From the NCBI GenBank assembly GCA_025352435.1, contig JANXTN010000279.1, forward strand, positions 1 to 16,202: DNA of 16,202 bases, read 5' to 3'. The position numbers and the translations under genes were made by a program. Source of the DNA: Ferruginibacter sp. Its GTDB lineage: Bacteria; Bacteroidota; Bacteroidia; Chitinophagales; Chitinophagaceae. The notes under the pieces are model-generated. The model saw only the letters and a program-made list of their open reading frames with translations. It did no database searches and was not told where the DNA came from. Positions 6,473 to 14,692 of this stretch are shown here, piece by piece (within the stretch, counting starts at the first letter, position 1; each line of letters starts with the position of its first letter).

Positions 6473-7750
6473 CTATTTGTCTTGAAATAGTTTCTGCAAA
6501 ACATTTACAAAATAAAATATGTCTTCGAAAGTGTTATACAACGGCACTGGCGCTACCCTAATCACATTTGGCTCTCGCCAATCTGCAAAAATGCCGTTTT
6601 TTAAAAGCTCATCAAAAATAGCCTTCGCGTTTTCTCTTACAGAAATTGAAACCTGGCAACCACGTTCATCAGGATTTGCAGGGGTAAGAATATTAAACTC
6701 TTTTGTATCGTTTATTTCATTTAAAATATAAAAGAGATAGGCACTTAATTCTTTGCTTTTTGCAAGTAATTTTCCAAATCCAACTTCTTTAAAAATCTCT
6801 AAAGAGGTTTTGTGTGCGGCAAGCAATATCATGGGAGGAGTACTCATTTGCCAGGCTTCCGCAGATGGACTTGGAGTGAATGCAGGCTCCATTTTAAACC
6901 GGTTTTTTTCATCATTTCCCCACCAACCTTCCAATCTTTTTAATGCTTTATTAGCAAAATGTTTTTCATGAATGTAAGCACCTGCAATGGCACCGGGACC
7001 ACTATTTAAATATTTGTAATTACACCAGCATGCAAAATCTACATTCCATTGATGCAATTCTAGCTTAATATTTCCGGCTGCATGTGCAAGGTCAAAACCT
7101 GCATAGGCATTGGCGTTGTGAGCAGCTGCAGTAATTGCCGCTATGTCAAACACTTGCCCAGTATAATAATTCACACCGCTAAAAAGTATCAATGCAACGC
7201 TGTCTTTATTACCTTCAATCGCTGCTAAAATATCTTCTGTAGTTATTAATTCAGTGCCGGCTTTTGGCTGAACTTCCACAATGGCATCTTTTTCATCAAA
7301 GCCATGCATTTTCACCTGCGATTGAAAAGTATATTGGTCAGATGGAAATGCCTTAGCCTCACAAATGATTTTATAACGAGTAGGAGTTGGGTTATAAAAT
7401 GAAATCATCAACAAATGAAGGTTCACAGTAAGATGGTTCATTGTTACAATTTCTTCCGGCTTGGCTCCAATAATTTCTGATAATATGGGTGATAATGTCT
7501 TATGGTAATTTAACCAAGGATCTTCGCCCATAAAGAAACCCTCTACGCCAAAATTGGCCCAGTTCTCCATTACATTGAACACCTCATCTTGTGTTTTTTT
7601 TGGTTGAAGTCCTAACGAATTTCCTAGAAAATAAACTGCTTCTTTATCACCAATGTAGGGTATGTAAAATTTATCCCGGCAATTTTTCAATTCATCTTTT
7701 TCATCTAACTGTTTGGCATAAGCCAGCGTAAATTTATCTATCATCTGCAT
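6473..7750 (-). CDS. kynU: Kynureninase
   Basis: The 425-aa PLP enzyme (fold type I) cleaves kynurenine to anthranilate and alanine, or 3-hydroxykynurenine to 3-hydroxyanthranilate. Visible signatures are YFLGNSLGLQP (40-50), the active-site region AFPSDQYTF (134-142), GFDLAHAAGN (218-227; Asp220 contacts the pyridine nitrogen), CNYKYLNSGPG (243-253) with the PLP lysine Lys246, EGWWG (274-278) and the TPP segment at 304-306. Length is typical. Two ATGs two codons apart (7750 and 7744) can serve as start. A one-mismatch -7 box, TACCTTTA, lies at 7784-7777 on this strand. No kmo, tdo or nad genes are in the window, so whether it serves tryptophan breakdown or de novo NAD synthesis cannot be told. 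Confidence 0.96.
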   Translation of the reverse strand: MQMIDKFTLAYAKQLDEKDELKNCRDKFYIPYIGDKEAVYFLGNSLGLQPKKTQDEVFNVMENWANFGVEGFFMGEDPWLNYHKTLSPILSEIIGAKPEEIVTMNHLTVNLHLLMISFYNPTPTRYKIICEAKAFPSDQYTFQSQVKMHGFDEKDAIVEVQPKAGTELITTEDILAAIEGNKDSVALILFSGVNYYTGQVFDIAAITAAAHNANAYAGFDLAHAAGNIKLELHQWNVDFACWCNYKYLNSGPGAIAGAYIHEKHFANKALKRLEGWWGNDEKNRFKMEPAFTPSPSAEAWQMSTPPMILLAAHKTSLEIFKEVGFGKLLAKSKELSAYLFYILNEINDTKEFNILTPANPDERGCQVSISVRENAKAIFDELLKNGIFADWREPNVIRVAPVPLYNTFEDIFYFVNVLQKLFQDK

Positions 7751-7829
7751 TTATTTAATTCCTGAAACTATTGCAGTAAAGGTAAAACTACATAGCCACA
7801 TTAACTTTTACAAAAGCTAAGAGAGCATT

Positions 7830-8762
7830 TTATTTTATGGAAGAATACAGATCAGGATAATCACTAATTATTCCATCAATACCCATCTTTTTAAATTTGA
7901 TAATTTCTTTTTTGTCGTTCACCGTCCATGGAATAATTTGAATGTTCCTTTTGTGGCATTCTGTTATTAAATTCTGATTTACAAGCGTAGCTTCAGGGCT
8001 ATAGATAGTAGGTGAAAAACCCAGATCCTTTAACTGTTTTCTAAAACTGCTTTGGTCAGTAGCTTCCACGAGTAAGGCGGTTCTTACTGTTGAATATTTT
8101 TTATGGAGATACTGCAGTGTTCGCAGGTCAAATGACTGGATAATTACTCTATCCTCAATCTTCTTTTGCAGAATTACTTTCATCAACATGTCTACAAATG
8201 CCGATGCTGTTGGATGAAATATTTTATCTGTTTCAGGTTTTGTTTTGGTTTCTATATTGTAAAATATTTCAGGTCTGTTTTTAGCGGCAGTATAGGCTTC
8301 AACACTGTCAATTAATGCAGCAAGAGAAGGCTTACTTACAAATAACTTTTGCTGTCTATCAAACCTTGGATGCGGCTTTAGACCCACATCATACTTCTGC
8401 GTTTGTGCAAAAGTCATTTTATAAATATTCAATGAGTTTTCGTCTGCTTCCTGAACAAATCTTCCATCAGGTTTCGTAGAAATTTCGTGGCTAAAAAATG
8501 GCTCGTGAGATAAAATGGCAACATTGTCTTTTGTAAAAACAATATCCATTTCTAATGTTGTAACGCCTAAGTCAATTGCCTTAAACATAGCAGGAATCGT
8601 GTTCTCAGGCATCAGCCCTCTACAACCACGATGTCCCTGATAATCAAAACTTGCGGTTATTAGTTTGTTATACAAGTCATTCTCAGTGGTAATTTGCTTT
8701 CCTGATTTGCAGGCAACAAAGAGAACAATGAAACAAAGGGTAAGGAGTTTTTTATAATGCAT
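7830..8762 (-). CDS. Glycerophosphodiester phosphodiesterase, lipoprotein
   Basis: The 310-aa protein belongs to the GDPD family (TIM barrel), which hydrolyses glycerophosphodiesters to glycerol-3-phosphate and an alcohol. The catalytic pieces are present: GHRGCRGLMPENT (43-55; His44, Arg45, Glu53), LEMDIVFTKD (70-79; Glu71 and Asp73 as metal ligands), SHEP with His86, and the late barrel strands IIQSFD, IIPWTVND and GIISDYP. The N-terminus (KKLLTLCFIVLFVAC-K) is a lipoprotein signal with Cys18 as the lipidated residue. The residues after it (KSGK) are not acidic, so the Bacteroidota surface-export signal is not seen and a periplasmic-facing location is likely. It lies between the M20 amidohydrolase and kynU, with 77- and 79-bp gaps. 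Confidence 0.92.
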   Translation of the reverse strand: MHYKKLLTLCFIVLFVACKSGKQITTENDLYNKLITASFDYQGHRGCRGLMPENTIPAMFKAIDLGVTTLEMDIVFTKDNVAILSHEPFFSHEISTKPDGRFVQEADENSLNIYKMTFAQTQKYDVGLKPHPRFDRQQKLFVSKPSLAALIDSVEAYTAAKNRPEIFYNIETKTKPETDKIFHPTASAFVDMLMKVILQKKIEDRVIIQSFDLRTLQYLHKKYSTVRTALLVEATDQSSFRKQLKDLGFSPTIYSPEATLVNQNLITECHKRNIQIIPWTVNDKKEIIKFKKMGIDGIISDYPDLYSSIK

Positions 8763-8839
8763 TATTAAAGCTAAGTCAGCTTATGCATTAATTATAAGCA
8801 ATAATAAAATTTTACAAATTATTTATATGGAATGTTTTG

Positions 8840-10012
8840 TCACCCATTCATGGCAAGCCAAGCCATCATTCCCATACCATGCTCAATGGCATTCTCATCA
8901 ATATTAAAAATAGGTGTGTGCACCATATGGGTAATTCCTTTTTCTTTGTTGCCTGCGCCGAGTCTAAAAAAACATGCAGGAATTATATGAGAATAATAGG
9001 CAAAATCTTCTGCACCCATTCTTAGTTCCGTTTCGGTTACATTGTATATGCCTGCAAAATCTTCAGCAAGTTTGCGGGTAGAGATATTTAATTCTTTATC
9101 ATTTTTCACGAATGGATATCCCACATCAATTAAAATATTTGCATCAGCTCCCATGGATTTTACCAACAGCTCCGTTTGGGTTTTTATAAGCTCATGAGCT
9201 TTAAAACGCCATTCCTCATTCATAGCTCTAAACGTTCCCATTAATTTTACTTCGCTCGGAATTACGTTAGTGGTATTGCCGCCTTGTATGGATGTGATGG
9301 ACAGCACACTTGGATTGAATGGGTTGTTGTTTCTACTGATGATTTGTTGCAACGAAACGACAAGTTGCGATGCAATTAAAATTGTATCAGCAGTATGGTC
9401 AGGCGCCGCAGCATGACCACCTTTAGCTTTTATGGTTATGTAAATTTCATCAGCACTTGCCATTACCATTCCCCCTCTAAAACTAAATTCTCCCGGCTCC
9501 ATGCCGGGGTGTACATGCAAGGCAAATATTTTCTGCGGAGCAGGATTTTCCAATACACCTTCTTTAATTAACAGACTCGCACCACCGGGGTTTTTTTCTT
9601 CCCCGGGTTGAAAAATAAGTTTCACTGTTCCGTTCCATTCGTCTTTTGTTTCATTTAATATTTTTGCTGCTCCAAGCAAACAGGTTGTATGCACATCATG
9701 TCCGCAAGCATGCATCACACCAATGTTTTTTGATTTATATTCCACATCATTTTCCTCTACAATGGGAAGTGCATCCATATCTGCTCGTAGTGCTACAATT
9801 CTTTCATCAGGATTTTTTCCTTTAATAATTCCAACAACTCCTGTGGTTGCTTTTATTTCAAATGGAATATCCCATTCGGTAAGTTTACTTTGGATGAAAA
9901 GTGAAGTTTCAAACTCTAGATAACTCAGTTCAGGATTGGCATGTATGTGCCTGCGTATGGCAATAAATTCGTCTTTATAATTTTTGGAAATTGCCTTTAT
10001 TTTTTTTAGCAT
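8840..10012 (-). CDS. M20D-family metal-dependent amidohydrolase (hippurate / N-acyl-amino-acid hydrolase type)
   Basis: The 390-aa protein has the M20 catalytic domain at about 1-185 and 300-390 with the lid (dimerisation) domain between. Metal and catalytic residues are visible: Asp78 and Asp80 in ALRADMDALP, MHACGHDVH (Cys103, His105), the general base/ligand pair Glu138/Glu139 in FQPGEEKNPGGA, His166 in LHVHPG, and His365 in MVHTPIFNIDENAI. The lid carries GGHAAAPDHTADTI (198-211). These are the M20D hallmarks of hippurate hydrolase, IAA-amino-acid hydrolase and N-acyl-L-amino-acid amidohydrolase, which cleave the amide bond of acylated amino acids. Exact substrate is unknown. There is no signal peptide, so it is cytoplasmic. 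It follows the SPOR gene by 115 bp. Confidence 0.93.
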   Translation of the reverse strand: MLKKIKAISKNYKDEFIAIRRHIHANPELSYLEFETSLFIQSKLTEWDIPFEIKATTGVVGIIKGKNPDERIVALRADMDALPIVEENDVEYKSKNIGVMHACGHDVHTTCLLGAAKILNETKDEWNGTVKLIFQPGEEKNPGGASLLIKEGVLENPAPQKIFALHVHPGMEPGEFSFRGGMVMASADEIYITIKAKGGHAAAPDHTADTILIASQLVVSLQQIISRNNNPFNPSVLSITSIQGGNTTNVIPSEVKLMGTFRAMNEEWRFKAHELIKTQTELLVKSMGADANILIDVGYPFVKNDKELNISTRKLAEDFAGIYNVTETELRMGAEDFAYYSHIIPACFFRLGAGNKEKGITHMVHTPIFNIDENAIEHGMGMMAWLAMNG

Positions 10013-10093
10013 TTAATTAATTTCTGGTTATTAGTTTTGGAGGTAAAAACTCTGTTGCAATCAATAAAAACTGTTTGTTTATAATAGTCGCTT

Positions 10094-10133
10094 ACTATTT
10101 ACAACTCACTATTGATAATTCACTATATTATTC
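10094..10133. repeat. Degenerate 14-nt tandem repeat
   Basis: Three copies in a row begin with ACTAT: ACTATTTACAACTC (10094-10107), ACTATTGATAATTC (10108-10121) and ACTATATTATTC (10122-10133, partial). The last copy reaches into the 3' end of the SPOR gene. It lies in the spacer before the M20 gene; no function is evident. Confidence 0.5.
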
Positions 10134-10586
10134 TTTCTCTTCTTTAGGTGGCTTTACTTCTATGGTTTCAGGGAGTATATAAATATTATTGGTAACAAGT
10201 TTTGTATTCATGATCTGTTTGCGAATTCTTTCTGCATCTGCCTTATCTAAAAAATTACCAAACTTTATTTTGATATTAGGCATTTGAAAACTCATGTATT
10301 GCTTTTGGTCTGGAAACATCTGATAGAGCTGGGCACGAATTTTCATAGCATAAGGTCTGTCGTTGGTACTCACCACCATTAACCTGTAACCTTTTGCAGA
10401 GCTAAGTCCATTGGTGTAAGTTACCGTACCTAAACCACTGTTGTATTCTGCCATTTTTTTGCCCAGAATATCTATTCTCTCATCTTTTATAACGGTTGCT
10501 GTTCCGGAAATCGTAGAGTCATTTATTTTTTGTGCCTGTAAACTTGCACAGCAAAAAACAGCTAGCAATAAGTTAATAAGTCTCAT
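10128..10586 (-). CDS. Secreted SPOR-domain protein
   Basis: The 152-aa precursor starts with a signal peptide, MRLINLLLAVFCCASLQAQ (1-19), giving a periplasmic protein. The C-terminal part, about residues 60-140, fits a SPOR domain: GYRLMVVSTNDRPYAMKIRA, then PNIKIKFGNFLDKADAERIR, a repeat of the beta-alpha-beta pattern that binds peptidoglycan stripped of stem peptides. SPOR proteins often act in cell division or envelope maintenance. The tail (VKPPKEEKE) is charged. The ATG at 10586 was chosen because the signal peptide starts there; upstream in-frame ATGs at 10625 and 10640 would bury it behind a polar extension. The start overlaps the end of deoC by 14 nt, so the two genes are probably cotranscribed and coupled. 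Confidence 0.83.
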   Translation of the reverse strand: MRLINLLLAVFCCASLQAQKINDSTISGTATVIKDERIDILGKKMAEYNSGLGTVTYTNGLSSAKGYRLMVVSTNDRPYAMKIRAQLYQMFPDQKQYMSFQMPNIKIKFGNFLDKADAERIRKQIMNTKLVTNNIYILPETIEVKPPKEEKE

Positions 10587-11277
10587 TCTCTTTGTTTGTA
10601 TGATGTTCAAAATTATTTGTTTCATTGTTACTCTCGGCAATAATTTGTAAACTATTGCTGCAGCCTATTCTATCAGCACCGGCCTCAAGTAATTCTTTTG
10701 CAAATTGGTAAGTCCGTATGCCACCGCTCGCTTTTATCTTAATGCTATCTGCAAGGTGTTTTCTCATCAGTGTTACTGCATGAACAGTTGCGCCCGTCTC
10801 TGCATATCCAGTGGAAGTTTTCATAAAATCAACGCCGGCTATGCCATATAAATCGCAACATTTTATAATTTCATTATCTGTAAGCACACCACTTTCAATA
10901 ATAACTTTTAATACTTTGTTCTTACTTCTGATAATGGGTAAAACAGCATTTAATTCTCCTGCCAGATATTGCCAGTCATTGTTTTTAAGTGCGGCAATAT
11001 TTATTACCATATCTAATTCATCTGCCCCATCTACAATGGCTAATAAAACTTCTGCGAGTTTTGCTTCTACTGCACTGTAGCCAAAAGGAAAACCGATGAC
11101 AGTTGCCACTTTCACGTTGCTGTTTTGTACTAATTTGCGAGCCCCTTTCACAAATAATGGCGGCACACAAACTGCTGCCATATTATTTTCTATGGCCTCT
11201 TTACAAAGCTTTTCTAAATGTGAAATTAACGTTGTTGGTTTTAAAATGCTGTGATCTATGTAAGCCCCAATATTCAT
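10573..11277 (-). CDS. deoC: Deoxyribose-phosphate aldolase
   Basis: The 234-aa class I aldolase splits 2-deoxyribose-5-phosphate into glyceraldehyde-3-phosphate and acetaldehyde during deoxynucleoside breakdown. Key residues are visible: IDHSILKPTT near the start, DELDMVINI with Asp89, the Schiff-base lysine Lys153 in GVDFMKTSTGYAETGAT, and Lys182 in IKIKASGGIR, then ADRIGCSNSLQII. The start at 11277 (MNIGAYIDHSILKPT) matches the family N-terminus; an in-frame ATG at 11313 would add 12 residues in front and include the likely promoter. The last 20 or so residues (SNNETNNFEHH...) are hydrophilic and their coding region overlaps the SPOR gene start. No deoA, deoB or deoD homologue is in the window. 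Confidence 0.95.
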   Translation of the reverse strand: MNIGAYIDHSILKPTTLISHLEKLCKEAIENNMAAVCVPPLFVKGARKLVQNSNVKVATVIGFPFGYSAVEAKLAEVLLAIVDGADELDMVINIAALKNNDWQYLAGELNAVLPIIRSKNKVLKVIIESGVLTDNEIIKCCDLYGIAGVDFMKTSTGYAETGATVHAVTLMRKHLADSIKIKASGGIRTYQFAKELLEAGADRIGCSNSLQIIAESNNETNNFEHHTNKENETY

Positions 11278-11281
11278 TTTA

Positions 11282-11289
11282 CAAAAATA
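11282..11289 (-). promoter_or_regulatory. Putative -7 box directly in front of deoC
   Basis: On the minus strand TATTTTTG (11289-11282) matches TAnnTTTG exactly but lies only 4 nt before the deoC ATG. If used, the mRNA would be leaderless or nearly so. No TTG box is seen at the right distance, so support is modest. Confidence 0.35.
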
Positions 11290-11357
11290 GCAAACTATTG
11301 TTTTCGAAGCCATGAGAAGAATTTGTTTAACAATTGGAGAAATCTCTGCTTCCTGTT

Positions 11358-11385
11358 GATCTGTAGTCAGTCGTCAGTTGTCTAC
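11358..11385. repeat. Degenerate 7-nt tandem repeat in the deoC/amidohydrolase spacer
   Basis: Four adjacent heptads, GATCTGT, AGTCAGT, CGTCAGT and TGTCTAC, follow the pattern NGTCAGT with increasing decay at the ends. They lie in the 197-bp divergent spacer between deoC and the large amidohydrolase gene. Runs of this type are, as far as I recall, frequent in Bacteroidota intergenic DNA. No function can be assigned. Confidence 0.4.
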
Positions 11386-11474
11386 ATCGAAAATGCATTT
11401 TTACTTATTATTAAACCAACATTCTTTCCTTAAATTACAAGTTCTACCAAACATTCATTATTAAAAATTTGTTT

Positions 11475-14400
11475 ATGACATTTTTAAAGACAGCCTCGCT
11501 GTTATTTCTATTTGCCTTTTTTTCAAGCCTTGCAATAAGCCAGACTACCGCTCAGGTTAACGGAGTGGCTGATGTAAGAAACGTGACCTATGCTTTTACA
11601 AACGCAACCATTGTAAAAGATGCACAAACTACAATCAATAATGCAACCCTCATCATTAAAATGGGTAAAATCGTTGCAGTGGGAAATGGTATTTCCATTC
11701 CTGCAGATGCTATTGTTACTGACTGTGCAGGTAAATTTATTTACCCTTCTTTTATTGATTTGTTCAGTGACTATGGCGTTACTGCGCCGGCACGAAATGC
11801 AGGAGTATTTAATTTTGGTGCTCCTGCACAATTGAACAGCAATACAAAAGGAGCTTTCGGTTGGAACCAAGCCATAAAATCAGAAACAAATGCAGCAGTA
11901 CTTTATAATGCAGATGATGCAAAGGCTAAAGCACTTAGAGAAAATGGATTTGGTGTAGTGCTTACACATCAAAAAGATGGCATAGCACGGGGCACAGGTT
12001 CTGTTGTAGATCTAAGCGACCGCAAAGAAAACCTGACCATGATAAAAGAAAAAGCAGCATCTTTTTATTCCTTTAATAAAGGCACTTCTACGCAAGGTTA
12101 TCCGAGTAGCTTAATGGGTTCTATAGCCTTGCTGCGCCAGACTTTTTTGGATGGGCAATGGTATAAAAACAAGCCTGCAACAGAAGGTACAAACTTAAGT
12201 TTACAGGCATGGAACAACAATCTAATGCTGCCGCAAATTTTTGAAGCAAGCGACAAATGGAATGATGTACGTGCAGATAGAATCGGCGATGAATTTGGCG
12301 TACAGTTTATTATTAAAGCCGGACAAAATGAATACCAGCGGATAGATGATATTAAGAATACAAAAGCCAGTTTTATTCTACCGCTTAATTTTCCTGTAGC
12401 AATAGATGTGGAAGATAACAATGATGCAAGATTTGTTTCTTTGGCAGATTTAAAACAATGGGAAATGGCGCCAACAAACCCATCTGCTTTTGAAAAGAAT
12501 AAAATTAATTTTTGCATTACATCGGCAGATTTAAAAGATACAAAACAGTTTCTGCCAAATCTTCGCAAGGCAATTCAGTATGGGCTTTCAGAGAAAGCGG
12601 CGTTAGATGCACTTACTAAAAACCCTGCACAGTTATTAAATATGTACAGTGAGGCAGGTAGCATTGAAGCAGGCAAGCTTGCTAATTTCATTATAACCAG
12701 CGGGCCTGTGTTTGCAGAAAAATCAACTATTCTTCAAAACTGGATACAGGGAGAAAAAAATATTGTAAAAGATGATGTGAGTAGCTCAACAAGGGGACGT
12801 TACACTGTTAAGATAACATCTCCTACCATCAATAAATCTTTTGCCCTTGAAGTAAAAGACAATGCAGTTGCAGATATTATTGCAGCAGATACTATTTCAA
12901 CCAAATACAGCAATGATGGCAAGCTTGTAAAAATAAATTTTGGCGAAAATAAGAAAGCAAAAAAAGGCTACAGACTAAGCGGTACAAACAACGGCAAACA
13001 GTGGAACGGTACAGGTATTGACAGCTTAGGAAACATGGTTTTATGGACCGCTAATTTTGATGGCGTATTACCAAATAAAACAGACAGTGCTAAAAAAGAA
13101 AAACCAATTTCTTTAGGGGCACTTACGTATCCCAATATAGCGTTTGGCTATAAAACTTTGCCACAGGCAGAAACGATTTTGTTTAAAAATGCAACGGTTT
13201 GGACAAGCGAAAAGGAAGGGATTTTGGCTAACACAGACGTGTTGGTTGAAAACGGAAAGATTGCAGGCATTGGTAAAAATTTGGCGGCAGGCAATGCTAA
13301 AATAATTGATGGCACCGGGAAGTTTTTAACAGCCGGTATTATTGATGAACACTCACATATAGCAACGGCATCTGTAAACGAAGGAGGTCAATCAGTAACA
13401 TCCGAAGTGCGTATTGCAGATAACCTAGACCCTGATGATATAGATATTTACAGGCAACTTGGTGGCGGTGTTACAACCTCTCATATTCTTCACGGCAGCG
13501 CAAATACAATTGGCGGACAAACTCAATTAATAAAACACCGCTGGGGTGTGAATGACAGCCAGTTAAAATTTGCTGGTGCGGATGGATTCATAAAATTTGC
13601 ACTGGGCGAAAATGTAAAGCGTACCACTTCGCAAACAAATAACCGTTTCCCGGATAGTAGAATGGGGGTAGAGCAGGTGCAGGTAGATGCATTTACAAGA
13701 GCTCAGGATTATGAGAAAGCAATGAAAGGACCCGATGCAAAAAATGTAAGAAGAGATTTAGAACTTGATGCGCTCGTAGAAATAATGAACAAAAAAAGAT
13801 TTATAACCTGCCACAGTTATGTAGAAAGTGAAATTTTAGAAACTATGCGCATGGCAGAAAAATTTGGTTTCACCATCAATACTTTCACACATATTTTGGA
13901 AGGTTATAAAGCAGCAGATAAAATGAAAGCACATGGCGCAAATGCCTCTACCTTCAGTGATTGGTGGGCTTATAAACTGGAAGTGCAGGATGCCATTGCA
14001 TACAATGCTGCAATTATGACTAAGGTAGGGCTTAATGTAGCCATCAACAGTGATGATGCAGAAATGGCCCGCAGGCTTAATCAGGAGGCTGCCAAATCTG
14101 TAAAATATGGTGGACTTACAGAAGAGCAGGCTTTTGATATGGTAACCATTAACCCTGCAAAAATGCTGCACATAGACAAACAAACAGGCAGCATAAAAAA
14201 AGGTAAAGATGCTGACCTTGTTTTGTGGAGTGACAATCCATTAAGTGTTTATGCTAAGGCAGAAAAAACTTTGGTAGATGGTATTGTATACTATGATATG
14301 GAAAAAGACCTGAGCATGAGAAAAGAAATAGCAACAGAGCGCAACAGACTTATTCAAAAATTATTAGAGGAAAAGAAAGACGGTGCTGCAACAACTCCTG

Positions 14401-14483
14401 CAAGGCCATCAATGAAAACAGTGAATGAGTGTGAAGTATTTGATCATGCACATGGTCTATTGGAAATAATAAACAACGATTAA
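11475..14483 (+). CDS. Secreted two-module amidohydrolase; N-terminal module lacks the metal site, C-terminal module intact
   Basis: The 1002-aa precursor has a signal peptide (1-23, ending SLAISQ). Module A (about 36-430) keeps the small beta-domain pattern (FTNATIVKDAQTTI..., GKIVAVG) and the closing GSIEAGKLANFIIT, but where DxHxH should stand it reads YPSFIDLFSDYG (90-101), with no histidines. A beta-rich linker follows (about 436-540). Module B (about 560-945) is a complete metal-dependent hydrolase: GIIDEHSH (Asp624, His626, His628), CHSY (His780), FTHIL (His806), NSDDAE (Asp860/861) and the closing GSIKKGKDADLVLW. It resembles imidazolonepropionase-like secreted amidohydrolases; the substrate is unknown. 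The ATG at 11475 starts the signal peptide. A paralogue lies 319 bp downstream on the same strand. Confidence 0.88.
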   Translation: MTFLKTASLLFLFAFFSSLAISQTTAQVNGVADVRNVTYAFTNATIVKDAQTTINNATLIIKMGKIVAVGNGISIPADAIVTDCAGKFIYPSFIDLFSDYGVTAPARNAGVFNFGAPAQLNSNTKGAFGWNQAIKSETNAAVLYNADDAKAKALRENGFGVVLTHQKDGIARGTGSVVDLSDRKENLTMIKEKAASFYSFNKGTSTQGYPSSLMGSIALLRQTFLDGQWYKNKPATEGTNLSLQAWNNNLMLPQIFEASDKWNDVRADRIGDEFGVQFIIKAGQNEYQRIDDIKNTKASFILPLNFPVAIDVEDNNDARFVSLADLKQWEMAPTNPSAFEKNKINFCITSADLKDTKQFLPNLRKAIQYGLSEKAALDALTKNPAQLLNMYSEAGSIEAGKLANFIITSGPVFAEKSTILQNWIQGEKNIVKDDVSSSTRGRYTVKITSPTINKSFALEVKDNAVADIIAADTISTKYSNDGKLVKINFGENKKAKKGYRLSGTNNGKQWNGTGIDSLGNMVLWTANFDGVLPNKTDSAKKEKPISLGALTYPNIAFGYKTLPQAETILFKNATVWTSEKEGILANTDVLVENGKIAGIGKNLAAGNAKIIDGTGKFLTAGIIDEHSHIATASVNEGGQSVTSEVRIADNLDPDDIDIYRQLGGGVTTSHILHGSANTIGGQTQLIKHRWGVNDSQLKFAGADGFIKFALGENVKRTTSQTNNRFPDSRMGVEQVQVDAFTRAQDYEKAMKGPDAKNVRRDLELDALVEIMNKKRFITCHSYVESEILETMRMAEKFGFTINTFTHILEGYKAADKMKAHGANASTFSDWWAYKLEVQDAIAYNAAIMTKVGLNVAINSDDAEMARRLNQEAAKSVKYGGLTEEQAFDMVTINPAKMLHIDKQTGSIKKGKDADLVLWSDNPLSVYAKAEKTLVDGIVYYDMEKDLSMRKEIATERNRLIQKLLEEKKDGAATTPARPSMKTVNECEVFDHAHGLLEIINND

Positions 14484-14545
14484 AAATACAAAGCGCTCGA
14501 CCTTAGAAAAAAAGCGTGAAGAAAATTTGAAGTTATGCCGTTAAG

Positions 14546-14641
14546 AAATGAAATCAATGTTACAAATGCTCACTATCAACTCATGTCGGTAAGTCCAACA
14601 AATGCTTGGCATTGCACATTTGTTGTAACTGATTTCATTTT
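14546..14641. repeat. Imperfect palindromic block with an inner competing hairpin
   Basis: The left arm (14546-14568, starting AAATGAAATCA, then GTTACA and ending CAAATG) is the imperfect reverse complement of the right arm (14617-14641, starting CATTTGTTG and ending TGATTTCATTTT). Inside, CAACAAATG (14596-14604) is a perfect complement of CATTTGTTG (14617-14625), so the right arm can pair with either partner but not both. A third small stem, AATGC/GCATT (14601-14605/14609-14613), also exists. It could be a REP- or MITE-like element or a structured leader. Confidence 0.65.
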
Positions 14642-14692
14642 ATTCAATGGTTCAAATTTTTAGCTTTTTTTCGACAGTCTTGATCTTTTTTG

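Noticed and set aside
8779..8799. GCTTAT/ATAAGC hairpin between the phosphodiesterase and M20 genes
   Set aside because: The stem is only 6 bp, AT-rich, and lacks a T-tract on the transcribed strand, so it is not supported as a terminator.
10587..10640. Longer SPOR-protein starts at 10625 or 10640
   Set aside because: They would place a polar, basic segment before a clear signal peptide and extend the overlap with deoC.
11358..11385. Possible CRISPR-like repeat array
   Set aside because: Units are only 7 nt, adjacent with no spacers, and no cas genes are present.
11523..11870. 115-codon open frame antisense to the large amidohydrolase gene
   Set aside because: The translation is rich in Cys, Ser and Asn with no recognisable fold and lies fully under a well-supported gene; a similar antisense frame at 13836-14183 was rejected for the same reason.
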